Assembly (NCBI GenBank): GCA_032718475.1
Contig: JAUCBJ010006690.1
Location: 1 to 22,729, forward strand
DNA: 22,729 nt
Direction: 5' to 3'
Source of the DNA: Nemertoderma westbladi
Lineage: Eukaryota; Xenacoelomorpha; Nemertodermatida; Nemertodermatidae
Each line of letters begins with the position of its first letter. Position 1 is the stretch's first letter. Below the pieces are notes generated by a model, which did no database searches, had not been told where the DNA came from, and saw only the letters and a list, made by a program, of their open reading frames with translations. Shown here one piece after another: positions 1 to 9,240 of this stretch. The position numbers and the translations under genes were made by a program.

Positions 1-964
1 ACCTGCCCAATGCTGAATACATCATGAGCAGAGCATACAGGGGAAATACACAAAATATATATTACAATAGAAAGTATAAAAGGTTCAGTAAGTAAAATAC
101 TAACAAATATAAAAAAAGTTTTCAAAAATTTATCGGGAATACAACGAAACTTTACTGCGATTAAAATAGCTTTTGAATATTATATTATTTATTAGTACAC
201 TTTTTTCAAATGTAAACCCACTATACTTGCTTAACGGTACATTTTATATAATTAATGCTCCAGTGCTCCTAATAGAAGAGGTGTCAGCCACAGCAGGAGG
301 GTGGAGGGGGGGGGGGGGGATTGTATGATAACAATAAGGAAGGTAAATGAAAATAATGAGATGGATGGAAAAAAGTTAGAACAATACAGATAATTATATT
401 TTATTTATAGATATGGATTAATAAAAAAATTGTCTGCACTATAAAAATGTTGGTGGAACTTGTTTGAGAATCATCAGCCAAATGTTCGTATATTCTGAAC
501 ACAATAGCAAACACCATTTTAGCTTTTGATAAAGCTTTAGAGATTTTTAGAAACTCAATTCAACAAACTGCTTTAAATATATCGTTTGACTAGAAATTAA
601 ATGTAGCATGTTTTGGAATGCTTTTATTAAACGATGTTATAAGCTATTCGTTTTGAGAAACACAAACATTAGGTAACTTTGAGAACATTTTGATGCCTCA
701 TTGAAAACTGCGTCAATATATAAAATACGGCACCACGCATGTAATTAATAGTCTTCCGTATAAAATTTAAGTCAAACAACTTTAATAGTTTAAATGGCCA
801 ATAACATTTAACGAGAGTTTCAACTCAAAGGAAGATAGAACAGCCAATAGAAGATGCGTAATCAAAACTAGAAGCCCTCATTGGCTATAATAACTCCAGC
901 CGCGCAATATTCAACTTTACGGGATCTGAAGCGAAATTTAACTTTAGTGAATATTTTAATTAAA
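1..964. other. 3' flank of the NCAM-like gene, no gene seen
   Basis: AT-rich sequence beyond the stop codon of the minus-strand NCAM-like gene. It should contain that gene's 3' UTR, but I cannot fix the cleavage site. A run of 14 G lies at 306-319. No reading frame here looks like a protein and no RNA gene is recognisable. Confidence 0.5.
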
Positions 965-970
965 TTTATT
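965..970 (-). terminator. Possible poly(A) signal of the NCAM-like gene
   Basis: On the minus strand this reads AATAAA, about 10 bases after the TAA stop at 980-982. That is unusually close for a 3' UTR, and other candidates exist further left (for example near 400), so its use is uncertain. Confidence 0.25.
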
Positions 971-979
971 TAAACCTGT

Positions 980-1220
980 TTAAACATCCAATTCCGGAAA
1001 TTTTATACTCGAATTGTTATTCGCTGGTTCATTTCTAGTTGGATGGAAGGTGGAGTGAGTTGATTGGTTGGGGTAGTTATTGTCCTCGCTCCTATTGGCT
1101 GCGTCCTTGAGGCGTTGGAAGTATAGTCGATTGTTCTGTAGGTTCACCACAGTCGTGTCTCCCGTGCTCCCATTGGTTAAACTTTTCATCTCGTCGCCCT
1201 CTTCCGGGATCATCTCGCAC
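980..1220 (-). CDS. NCAM: NCAM-like adhesion molecule, last exon (cytoplasmic tail)
   Basis: Terminal coding exon. The acceptor is a pyrimidine-poor AAAAACAG at 1221, and the exon starts with one base that completes the AG left by the membrane-segment exon, giving Arg. The reading frame then runs about 80 codons (…CEMIPEEGDEMKSL…) to a TAA stop at 980-982. The tail is hydrophilic and rich in Asn, Ser and acidic residues, ends in …IKFPELDV, and shows no catalytic domain. In NCAM-family proteins this part lies inside the cell and binds cytoskeletal and signalling partners, but its sequence diverges quickly, so I recognise no specific binding motif. The assignment to NCAM comes from the upstream exons and from exact phase matching, not from this exon itself. 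Confidence 0.8.
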
Positions 1221-2005
1221 CTGTTTTTATACCAGTATAAGTTTTAGCAGTTAATATAATATTTAATTAATTATTACATTAACTTTATTTGTCGCAGTAG
1301 AACTGGTTTTTCCACTAAATTAAATTGTTTTTTTTAATAAATTGTTGTCTTAAAAATTTATAAATATAAATTATTCTTCCACTAATCTATATGAATTACC
1401 ACTAAAATGTATAATTTTATCACCAAAATAAAACTAAATTGAATTTCGTTTATTGTTTTGGTTAGAATAACGTGTATTTTCCACTACATATTAGTGATAA
1501 TTAAAATTGGTAAACGACGGAAGTCCGTCATTAGCGTAAAGTCCGCGACATTATCCGTAAAAGCAAGAAGGGTGTTTGAAATAATTAATAGATGAACTGG
1601 TAATTAATAGACTTACTGGTGTGATAATTTCTATAATTTTAGTGATAAATAGTTTAGTGGAATCTGAATATTTTAGTGAATCGTTCCGTATAATGCCATG
1701 AATATATGACATTCTCTTGAAATACCGGTATAGTTAACAACGGAAAAGGTCAAATTACGTTTATAGGTAAACTCATTAACCTAGTACAAAATTAATTATT
1801 AATTTTGATGATCCATAAGTAAATGAAGTAAAGTAGTAAACACAAGAGGCAACCCGGAGCCTCCTGTTACCTGTAACACGCCACACTAACTCCCAAGATC
1901 GGATATCCTCTCAATCCAGCCATTTTCTTTACTTCCCCAGAATATCTGACAAGTTTCCATCACAGAACAACTGGGTGAGGTAAAGAATTTGTTAGTACAA
2001 CATAC
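1221..2005 (-). other. NCAM-like intron (phase 2)
   Basis: Intron between the membrane-segment exon and the tail exon. The donor on the minus strand is ACAG/GTATGT at 2005. The content is AT-rich with no additional exon, repeat array or RNA that I can support. Confidence 0.75.
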
Positions 2006-2243
2006 CTGTAGATAGCCTGTTGAATAGCGGGTTTGTTTCTTTCTGAATTGGGTTTACCGCAGACACCTGCGCAGAGGAAGTACGTGACGCCGCAGCTGTT
2101 TATTACGGAACAGCTCACGTCGATGGCGATCAATAAAAGCACAAACGTGGCGATTACGATTCCCGCTATAGCCTCTAGGGGGAGTCCCATGCCTGACGTC
2201 CGCAAATGGGATCCATTCTCCTCAGAGTTGCCAACACGGGTGC
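2006..2243 (-). CDS. NCAM: NCAM-like adhesion molecule, transmembrane exon
   Basis: The exon starts after TTGTTTCCTAG (phase 1) and ends at ACAG/GTATGT (phase 2). Translation gives a short extracellular linker (TRVGNSEENGSH…), then a clear membrane span (AIAGIVIATFVLLLIAI). A cysteine-rich juxtamembrane stretch follows, with motifs DVSC, NSCG and VCGK. Vertebrate NCAM has the same arrangement: a similar hydrophobic span and four membrane-proximal cysteines that are palmitoylated, ending in LCGK. Four cysteines are present here over nearly the same total distance. This exon is the main reason for calling the gene NCAM-type and not a generic fibronectin-domain receptor. The role as a type I membrane adhesion receptor is inferred from the family. 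Confidence 0.85.
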
Positions 2244-3169
2244 CTAGGAAACAATAACGGTTGAATTGAAACTGAAAGTAAATATAATCACAGTTAGTAA
2301 GGACGTTGCCATTTTACAGAGAATCAATTTATTTGAACTTCATCAGTTTTATACCTACCTTTACCGCTAGTAGCCCAAACTGACACCACATAAATTAAAT
2401 TAAATAAATTAAATTAAAAACAAATTAAAAATAAATAAATAAAATAAAATAATAAAATAAATTAAAAACGACGCCGTGATACTTTACTATTGTATACGCG
2501 ACTAAAGCGAGAAACGAAAACGCAGTTTTATAGAAATAAATTACCTATTATGCCTAGTTGTATATCGAAAATTATAATTCACACGTAGTTACAGTAGTTT
2601 TAGATAGGCTGGGATGACCAATTGCTAATTAGGTTTAGTGCAATAATAATTATTCAGTTTATTCCAACTTTTTACATGTAGATCATGCGAGTTAATAAAC
2701 AAATTATGCTGAATTCCAGTCTGTGTACGTAACTGATCATTCTCCTAACACATTCCTCAATGGTAAATCAGGTTCCCAAGATAAAAACTGAATGATAACA
2801 ATAATATATTCTTAACGATGGTAAATTTCGCTTTACTAAAGCCACAAGGAACGTATTGAAAACAGCTGATTTGTATACGAAAAACCTATTATTATGATGT
2901 TAACCGTTTGTGATACAGGATGGCTCTATGTACTTATACAGTAAAGTGTTGTTCAAAACATTTTGTAGTGAAAAATTAATTAACTAAGCCCAATTAAAAA
3001 ATAATTATGATAAGTTTACAAATGTTCTTAAAATGTGTTTATTCTTAAAGTTGTTTAGTTAATTATTAGTTGGAAAATATTCAACTAAAACTTAACCAAA
3101 TAGAAAAATTTTGAGTAATACTGGTAACCATAACAACGGTTGTGTTTGTCGTTTCGCAAAGGGCCAACA

Positions 3170-3312
3170 CCCCCCCCCCCCCCCCCCCCCAATCTATATT
3201 GAGTATGGCCTTTCATATGGAGTACCATGTTACCATAACAATGAGTTAATGTTATTACTTGTTATTGTTAGAGAGGATTCCTCTGGTACAGGGGGGAGGG
3301 GGGGGGGGGGGG
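3170..3312. repeat. Poly-C / poly-G pair in inverted orientation
   Basis: A run of 21 C at 3170-3190 and a G-rich tract at 3291-3312 (six G, A, then fifteen G) face each other across about 100 bp. The segment between them includes an imperfect palindrome of ACAATGA / TTGTTATTGT type. The arms could pair as a G:C stem, or the G strand could form quadruplexes. Run lengths may be affected by sequencing error. Confidence 0.8.
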
Positions 3313-3486
3313 CAGAAACAATAAAGTTCAGCTTTCGGAATTTAGTTAGATTTTAGTTGAAAACTAAACTATTTATTTATAAAAACCACGTTAACTAACT
3401 AAAATTCGCAATGACAACTTAAAAGCACTTTAACTATAAATATCATCAAATTACAGTAATTACACGTTCGTGAGGCCTTCGCGCAG

Positions 3487-3713
3487 CACGAAGTGAGCAA
3501 CACAATAATCGTCCTCCTCTTATGCCTCGTTGCTTTCGTTCATTTTTCACCAAACTGCAGATTCTTTCTAAACTTTTGACGGACTACACACATACCAAGT
3601 TTCGTTTAATTTCATCAAGAAATAACCGAGTTATTAGCGATCAAAAATTTACGACGACGACGACAGACTACTCGCCAATGGCACCCATATGCTAAGGCTT
3701 CGCTCACTTCGTG
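3487..3713. repeat. Dispersed repeat bracketed by a 12-bp inverted repeat
   Basis: CACGAAGTGAGC at 3487-3498 is exactly inverted as GCTCACTTCGTG at 3702-3713, enclosing about 200 bp. The end sequence GTGGCTCGCCCC recurs in inverted, diverged form at about 5343-5365 (GGGGCGAGCCACGTAGTGAGGCT), so this is probably a mobile or dispersed repeat. No coding capacity is seen. Its class is unknown to me. Confidence 0.45.
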
Positions 3714-4802
3714 GCTCGCCCCACAGGGTGGTTGACATTATTTTATACGATTTCGCAAATTTCTCTCATAATCTAATTAGGTAACAGGGTGCGCCTAACT
3801 GAATGTAAAAATTATAAAAAATTGTATTACCGTTAGTTGTACCTATCTTGCAAATACTGTATAATAATATTCAGTAACTACTGTATAGCAACTACCATTT
3901 AGTAGGCCTACTGTTGTAGTCCTTAATGTTTACCAGGGATTATTGTTTAACTAACCAATCAGCTAACAGATGAAATATTAATGCAGGTGAGTATAATTTA
4001 GTTTCATGCAGCCGATGCAGAAAGGTGTTCCTAACGAAAATTATCTATATAAAAAGAGTTAATTTTATCGATTAGGTTGTACTATTTATAGCATTCATTA
4101 TCATAACCCTGTTAACAAATAAAGTCTACTTTTTCTATCTACAGTAACTAGAATATAACACAATCACGCAAACAACATTTATTGTAATAACTATATTTGT
4201 TGAATGCAACATATTATTTCAAAAAAACGTTTGATTAACTCGAACAGACACAGTTGTTTTAGGCTGAAACTTCGAAATTTGAGAAAATGCTTAATTATTT
4301 TTATGTTTAAGAATTATAATTTTTTTAAAATATCTACACACTTAGTTAAAGATTTTCTACATTATCTAAATAAATATGTCCCGGTAGAGAGAAAACAAAA
4401 TGCATAAAAATGTAACTTTACAGTAAAACTATACTGTCAACAATTAATATACAAATAAAGCACGGTGCATTAAACTCACGCACCCTCTAGCGTTAACTTT
4501 GGTAATTTGATTAACGGCTGTCCCCCTAATTGTAAAAAGTGAAAATAATGAATAATTTATTGAATATAACGAGTTTCGAATGAATTAGTTTGCTGTCAGT
4601 ATTATTTATAACGGCAAGTAATATAAAATACTCTTTGTGGGAAATTCCAGAATTATTTAAAAGTTAACTTCTAAAATGTAGTAGTTACAAGGTTGGACTG
4701 GGCTACGTGCATATGTAAGTAAAAATTAAAAATATTAATGTATATCAAAATGGATGCAGGGTAGGGTTGGGGTTACATACGGGGTAACAATGTAGGTAGT
4801 TC

Positions 4803-4825
4803 GGGGGGGGGGGGGGGGGGGGGGG
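4803..4825. repeat. Homopolymer run of 23 G
   Basis: Uninterrupted G tract inside the NCAM-like intron. It is one of several long G or C tracts in an otherwise AT-rich window, and exact length in homopolymers is unreliable. Confidence 0.85.
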
Positions 4826-5028
4826 TTGCACAAGGAAACTTTAGGGGGTATTATTTATGGTTGGTGTAGATTTTCTACACAAAAATAAATCCAAATCTGA
4901 AACTTAACGAATTGCTTTAAAATAAAATAATTTATTTTAGTTATGGCCTAATCTATACGATATACTTAATAGGAAATAAATCATTAGGCCTATTTAATAT
5001 TGAAAATATGTATTTAGTATATTCTTAC

Positions 5029-5215
5029 CCGTAGTAAAGTGCCAAATCTCCCAATCACTTTCCCCAAGAGAGTTGAAGGCCTGTATCATAACGGTATACT
5101 TAGACGAAGGAGTTAGGTTTTCTATTAGGAAGCTGGTAGTATTACCGCTGACTTTTTTTCTCTCCCAACTAGCCTCATGTGTTTGTTCTAGAATTCCCTT
5201 TCTAACCACACCCAA
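5029..5215 (-). CDS. NCAM: NCAM-like adhesion molecule, FN3 domain 2 (second half)
   Basis: The exon starts after GATTACTTTACAG (phase 0) and ends G/GTAAGA (phase 1). It encodes the C-terminal half of a fibronectin type III fold: an ASWERKKVSG strand region, then the diagnostic LTPSSKYTVMIQAFNSLG motif, which matches the family pattern L-x-P-x-T/S-x-Y-x-x-x-I/V-x-A-x-N-x-x-G. It closes with W-x-x-W-H-F-T-T-G. Together with the preceding exon it completes the membrane-proximal FN3 domain. The split of the domain by a phase 0 intron agrees on both sides. FN3 domains in NCAM form the stalk between the Ig modules and the membrane. Confidence 0.88.
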
Positions 5216-5515
5216 CTGTAAAGTAATCCAATATTTAGTTATTTTCAGTATATTTAGTTTTTAGTTTAGTATACTGTATTTAGTATTTATAGTATATTTA
5301 GTTATTATGTTGGGCGAGACAGAACTGTGAGCTATCTGAGATGGGGCGAGCCACGTAGTGAGGCTCAAATCACTAGAATTATATCTTATTCAGTAAAGAA
5401 ATTACGATTTGTCGAATGTAAATGTTTTGGGTCTGCATATAAGTACCTCCGTACACCACCGAATACACCAACGTAAAAGGCAAAAGTTGAAACTTGAACT
5501 ACGTTGTGTGTATTA

Positions 5516-5924
5516 TAGTGTTTATACGGATCCCGATCCCGAAAAACTGGGATTCCGGCGAAAAATGCAATCCCGGTCCCGATCCCGCCTTTTTTGGACC
5601 GGGATCCCGAGGTAAATATAGTTAAGTAATTTTATTGGATATCTGATAAATAATTCCAGCAGAAAGGAAATGTTTTGATTATATCGGATTTTTATTTCAG
5701 TAAACCATCCAGTAATCAATTGCAAAATAATTTTAATATAACTTTATCTTACTAATATTTCAGAAGTGTAAGATAAAGTGAGTGTTACCTAAAACCCGCC
5801 AAAATTACTATTAACTTTAAGGAATTTACTCAAAAATTGCTATCCCGATCACGAAAAACGGGATCCCGAGAGTGATAATCCCGGTCCCGGAATTCCCGAA
5901 AAGTCTGATCCCGTTTAAACACTA
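5516..5924. mobile_element. 409-bp non-autonomous DNA element rich in GGGATCCCG
   Basis: The ends are inverted repeats: TAGTGTTTATACGG at the left, and TAGTGTTTAAACGGG read inward from the right. Subterminal regions hold many copies of GATCCCG/CGGGATC in both orientations (5527-5611 and 5843-5916). There is no open reading frame, so any transposition would need an enzyme in trans. TAGTG ends with dense subterminal motifs resemble hAT-type elements. The 8-bp flanks (GTGTATTA and CCACGTGA) do not match, so there is no visible target duplication and the class is tentative. It lies in an NCAM-like intron about 33 bp from a donor site. Confidence 0.6.
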
Positions 5925-5957
5925 CCACGTGAGTAAATCTCTAAGCAACTAACTCAC

Positions 5958-6073
5958 CTTTTTGTAGCGTATGTTGTACCCTTTCACGCCACTTGGGGGC
6001 CACCACTTTAAGTCATAGATGTTGGCGAAATCAGTTACTGAGGCACTTTTTATAACCGGTTTAAAAGGTTTAA
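5958..6073 (-). CDS. NCAM: NCAM-like adhesion molecule, FN3 domain 2 (first half)
   Basis: The acceptor is GATTCTGTTTCAG (phase 1) and the donor is AAAAAG/GTGAGT (phase 0). The 38 codons read …KPFKPVIKSASVTDF… then LKWWPPSGVKGYNIRYKK. They carry the FN3 hallmarks of the B and C strands: a conserved Trp followed by Pro-Pro, then Y-x-I/V-x-Y. The exon joins directly to 5029-5215 to make one FN3 domain. A short reading frame extends upstream of the acceptor into intron sequence, but the strong pyrimidine tract and phase agreement set the exon edge here. Confidence 0.85.
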
Positions 6074-6356
6074 CTGAAACAGAATCGCGATAAACAAATA
6101 CTTTAATTCTCGATTGAAAAAGAAAACTATACAATTACTTGTTTTGGAATTGGATTATTCCATGACGTCGTTGGTTTGTTCCACTTTCAGGGTGGAAATT
6201 ACAGAAAGTAAGAATTTATTTATTTAGGGGTAGGAATTTAGAATAAGCACCCTATAAACACAGAATTGTTTAATTTGGTGGACCAAACCAAGAAACGTTA
6301 ATAATAGGCAAAATTGTAAGTAATATTTATAAATTATATAGATTGCTGGAACTAAC

Positions 6357-6479
6357 TTGGTTGAGGTGTTACGAAGTTAACACTCGCCGACGATTCACTT
6401 AGACCGACTGCGTTCATCGCTTTTATACGGACAACGTATTCTGTGTCGGCCTGCAAATTATCTAGTTTAGCTGTAACAC
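6357..6479 (-). CDS. NCAM: NCAM-like adhesion molecule, FN3 domain 1 (second half)
   Basis: The exon is too short to stand out as a long frame. The acceptor TTTTTAG precedes it (phase 1) and the donor is A/GTTAGT, a slightly unusual but valid GT donor (phase 1). It encodes VTAKLDNLQADTEYVV then RIKAMNAVGLSES and ends FVTPQP, a textbook FN3 second half with the tyrosine-corner motif L-x-x-x-T-x-Y and the A-x-N-x-x-G turn. The upstream half of the same domain is 22244-22426, nearly 16 kb away. Joining the two gives …DIEVSG + VTAKLDNL… with the split Gly codon intact. Confidence 0.87.
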
Positions 6480-7903
6480 CTAAAAATTACAATTATAATA
6501 GTTAAAGGAAAAATGGATAAATTAATCTACATCATTGTCTATTTGTTCATCCATATTTCATAAATTGTAATTTCAAAGGTTAATGGCGTAATATTCTACG
6601 GATAATGGCGCAAGGTGTTTTCTAACCAAAACAATAAACGTAAAACTGTATTTCGTAATCACGTTCTTGGGAACAATTTGCGTTGGAGATAATTTTTTCA
6701 GATGAAACAAATCCCTGTAACACTCGATAACACCTCCATATCTATGGCCTCGTCCAATCGATTCAGTCAATGACAAAAATATTTATAAATTAGAAATACT
6801 GTATATCTCTTAACTTCATATTCCTGTGAGTGCTCGAATATCGTAATATTTGTAGAATTCTAGAACAGCAGAAAACTAGTCAAAATGGAGTGGAAAAGAA
6901 ATTGACTTTATAGCCAGGTCTGTTTCCAAGTTAATGCGTAATTCAGACATTGTCGATATTAATCAGTTTAAACTGTATTTCATCTTAAAATATTTGGAAT
7001 ACACTTATTGTGATGCCCAAAACACTGGCCTAGATTATACAATACAAGACTAATGCAGGAGTTTTGTTTTACAGTTTCAGTAAGTATGTTGAAACCTTTT
7101 TGTGTTAAAGTTTACAAGTCTATTAGGAAATGAATGTGTCTAACCCTCCAACTCAATGGAAAACACGTACAGTACAAAACACCGCACCAAAAAACAGTAT
7201 ATTCCCCTATGTTAAAGTGATCGTTGTTGAGAACTTATTATTATATTTAGTTCATCTGAGTTTAATCGAATTCGATAAACTAATAGAAACATTATTCCCA
7301 GTCTATTAATTGCCCTATAATATTCCCGTAGATGCCTGATAATATCGTAACTCTAAAAACAAGCGTTGTTTGCTTCGGGGTTCAAATATAATGCGGGGGG
7401 TTAATCTAAATATAACAGCGGGGTAGCCAAGATGGTTGGGCGCCTGACCTGCTAATAAATATCCAAAACAGCTAACCAAAACAATAAACGAGAGACAATA
7501 AAACAGGTTACTGTTTCATTTTTGCTAGAAATCAGCTGTTACTCGCATTAATTTTCCCCTGAGTGAAAGGGATAAATTTTTTAATGCGTCACGACACCCC
7601 CACCCCCCTTTCGTAAAATGATTGTTTACTGGAAATGCTTTTAACTAAATTTCCGTCGGTGGTGCAGTACACCTTAAATATTTTATAAGTTTAACTTAAT
7701 ATTTACCATAAAAATCCACACAACCATCCCAGAAAAAAGTGAATCAGTGAAAACGGATCAGATAAACAATAATTAACCCAAAATTTTGAAATGTATAAAT
7801 ATTTAATTACATAAGGGCATATAATAATATAAATAAGCAACGCGGCACAAAATTAAAAACAATTTACTAAATAATGTTTTTTAGTAATTACTTTCAGTTT
7901 TTA
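6480..7903 (-). other. Start of the 15.8-kb NCAM-like intron, 3' of enkurin
   Basis: This is the right-hand flank of the short FN3 exon and includes the 3' flank of enkurin. It is AT-rich. A tRNA-like fragment lies near 7418. The word AACCAAAACAATAAACG appears at both about 6626 and 7476, suggesting copies of one dispersed repeat. No coding exon was found. Confidence 0.55.
7418..7460 (+). repeat. tRNA-Ser-like fragment, possible SINE head
   Basis: The stretch GGGTAGCCAAGATGGTTGGG, then CGCCTGACCTGCTAAT, resembles the 5' half of a tRNA-Ser(GCT): a D-arm with TGGTT and an anticodon-stem region ending CTGCTAAT. The acceptor and T arms do not follow, so this is not a functional tRNA. A tRNA-derived SINE promoter remnant is the likeliest explanation, by appearance only. 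Confidence 0.3.
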
Positions 7904-8701
7904 TTAGTTTGCGACGTATATAATCCTGTGTCTCTCAACCATCTCGATGTCGGTCTCTAACTGCTTCATATCGGCTTCCAGACGTTCCTTCCTTGCTTTC
8001 TTAGGAACGGTATCCGTAACAACAGAAAGCCCTTGATACTGATGGTGCAGAACCTCCCAATTGGCTTTCAACCCATCCAATATCTCTTGCCGCTCACCGT
8101 CTCCTAACTTCTTCATGGCTCCTTTCCGTTGTAACCCAATAACATAATTATCGTAGTCGGCTTTGGCGCTTTCGAATTCATCTTTCCGCTTTGTGATATA
8201 TTCAGGAATTTCTCCAAAATCTTTTTTATAAAGATATTTGGGGTGGAGGCCGGATGGGGTTAAAGGAAAACCGTCTCCGAAACGTGTATCTATAAAATTA
8301 TGCGCGGGTTTTTTGGGGACAGACATTACGTTCTCCACGGCGTTAGAAGTTATAAAATTCTTTTCCGATCTGATCCCCATCAAAGGAACGTCTTTCCGAT
8401 CAGGAACTTTCGCTTTTCGTTTTTCCAACTCGCGTGGCGGCTGTTTTTCCGGGAGTGCCGGTTCGTGTTCGTGAGCTTTTAGGTATTTCGATGTAGATAC
8501 GTCGTATTTAGCGGGGCCCATGGTTTTGTGTTGCGACTTTGGGACTGAGAATATTGTGTGTACTGTCTGGGTGTTGGGTCCGACTTCGTGAGGGTGGTTG
8601 GACTGGAAGCGATCGGATTTACGGGTTTTACGAGGCGCTTTCGGGATTAGGTTGTAGATGCATTCGTCGCCTGGGTTGGCGGCTAACATTGCGGCGGCCA
8701 T
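7904..8701 (-). CDS. ENKUR: Enkurin, intronless
   Basis: A 265-residue protein, close to the roughly 256 residues usual for enkurin, in one uninterrupted exon. Family landmarks appear in order: DECIYNLIP near residues 12-20; a basic segment; KTMGPAK near 59-65; PLMGIRSEKNFITSNA near 106-121; PSGLHPKYLYKKDFG near 149-163; and PEYITKRK near 166-173. The C-terminal enkurin domain runs from about 165, including LDGLKANWEVLHHQYQ, PKKARKERLEADMKQLE, and a terminal basic-aromatic stretch (ERHRIIYVAN) near the calmodulin-binding IQ region of the family. Enkurin is a ciliary and sperm-flagellar protein that binds calmodulin and was found with TRPC channels; it sits inside axonemal doublet microtubules. 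The ATG at 8701 is in fair context (GGGGAATGG). A CACCAG lies 5-10 bases upstream, compatible with a 5' UTR or spliced-leader acceptor, which cannot be proved here. AATAAA overlaps the region just after the stop. Confidence 0.95.
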   Translation of the reverse strand: MAAAMLAANPGDECIYNLIPKAPRKTRKSDRFQSNHPHEVGPNTQTVHTIFSVPKSQHKTMGPAKYDVSTSKYLKAHEHEPALPEKQPPRELEKRKAKVPDRKDVPLMGIRSEKNFITSNAVENVMSVPKKPAHNFIDTRFGDGFPLTPSGLHPKYLYKKDFGEIPEYITKRKDEFESAKADYDNYVIGLQRKGAMKKLGDGERQEILDGLKANWEVLHHQYQGLSVVTDTVPKKARKERLEADMKQLETDIEMVERHRIIYVAN

Positions 8702-8860
8702 TCCCCTGGTGATTGATTTTTAAATTATTTGTATAAATTATAGAAATAGAATAATCTTTTCCGTTAAAATTCCGTTAGCCTACGTACAACACAGGGTATA
8801 TTAATTAGCTGCGAGATGTACCGGGTAGGTGTTTAATATATATGATTTACTACAAACATA
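8702..8860 (-). promoter_or_regulatory. Enkurin upstream region
   Basis: This AT-rich segment of about 160 bp separates the enkurin ATG from a minisatellite. It should include the 5' UTR and part of the promoter. No TATA box or X-box (the RFX site typical of cilia genes) could be identified with confidence. Confidence 0.3.
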
Positions 8861-9240
8861 CCGTAGCTATCGGGGCTACCGCTGCTACCGGTAGAGTGAT
8901 AAGAAAGTAGGCTACCGGAACGGTAAGAATTAAATTTTACTACAAACAGACCGTAGCTACCCCTACTGCTACCGGTAGAGTGGTAAGAAATTACGGTAAG
9001 AATGTAAGTTTACTAAAAACACACCGTAGCTACCCCTACGGCTACCGGTAGAGTGGTAAGAAAGTACGGTAAGAATGTAAGTTTACTAAAAACAGACCGT
9101 AGCTACCCCTACTGCTACCGGTAGGCGGTAGAGTGGTAGGGAAGTACGGTAAGAATGTAAGTTTACTAAAAACACACCGTAGCTACCCCTACTGCTACCG
9201 GTAGGCGGTAGAGTGGTAAGAAAGTACGAATGTAAGTTAT
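8861..9240. repeat. Minisatellite, five units of 73-90 bp
   Basis: Five tandem units start with CCGTAGCTA at 8861, 8951, 9024, 9097 and 9177, giving spacings of 90, 73, 73 and 80 bp. Each holds CCGTAGCTACCCCTACTGCT, then CTACCGGTAGAGTGGTAAG, then TACGGTAAGAATGTAAGTTT. Unit-length differences come from an added GGCGGTA-type insertion and small indels. The ACCGGT core is self-complementary, so each unit can form a short hairpin. The array starts 160 bp upstream of the enkurin start codon. Confidence 0.92.

Larger units (their letters stand above)
2244..5028 (-). other. NCAM-like intron (phase 1), repeat-bearing
   Basis: About 2.8 kb between the second half of the last FN3 domain and the membrane exon. 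It contains an A/T low-complexity stretch at about 2388-2470 (AATAAATTAAAT-type repeats), long C and G runs, and a repeat with inverted ends at 3487-3713. No coding exon was found on either strand; the few short frames cross low-complexity DNA. Confidence 0.7.

Noticed and set aside
3111-3356. Open frame with a poly-proline and poly-glycine stretch
   Set aside because: It is created by the C and G homopolymers; no splice or start context supports it.
4204-4407. 67-codon plus-strand frame
   Set aside because: Lys/Asn/Phe/Ile-rich composition as expected from AT-rich noncoding DNA.
7418-7460. Functional tRNA-Ser gene
   Set aside because: Only the 5' half is tRNA-like; there is no matching T-arm or acceptor stem.
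8238-8482. Plus-strand frames opposite enkurin
   Set aside because: Antisense shadows of the clearly conserved enkurin coding sequence.
8861-9240. CRISPR-like array
   Set aside because: Units are tandem without unique spacers, and the context is a eukaryotic intron.
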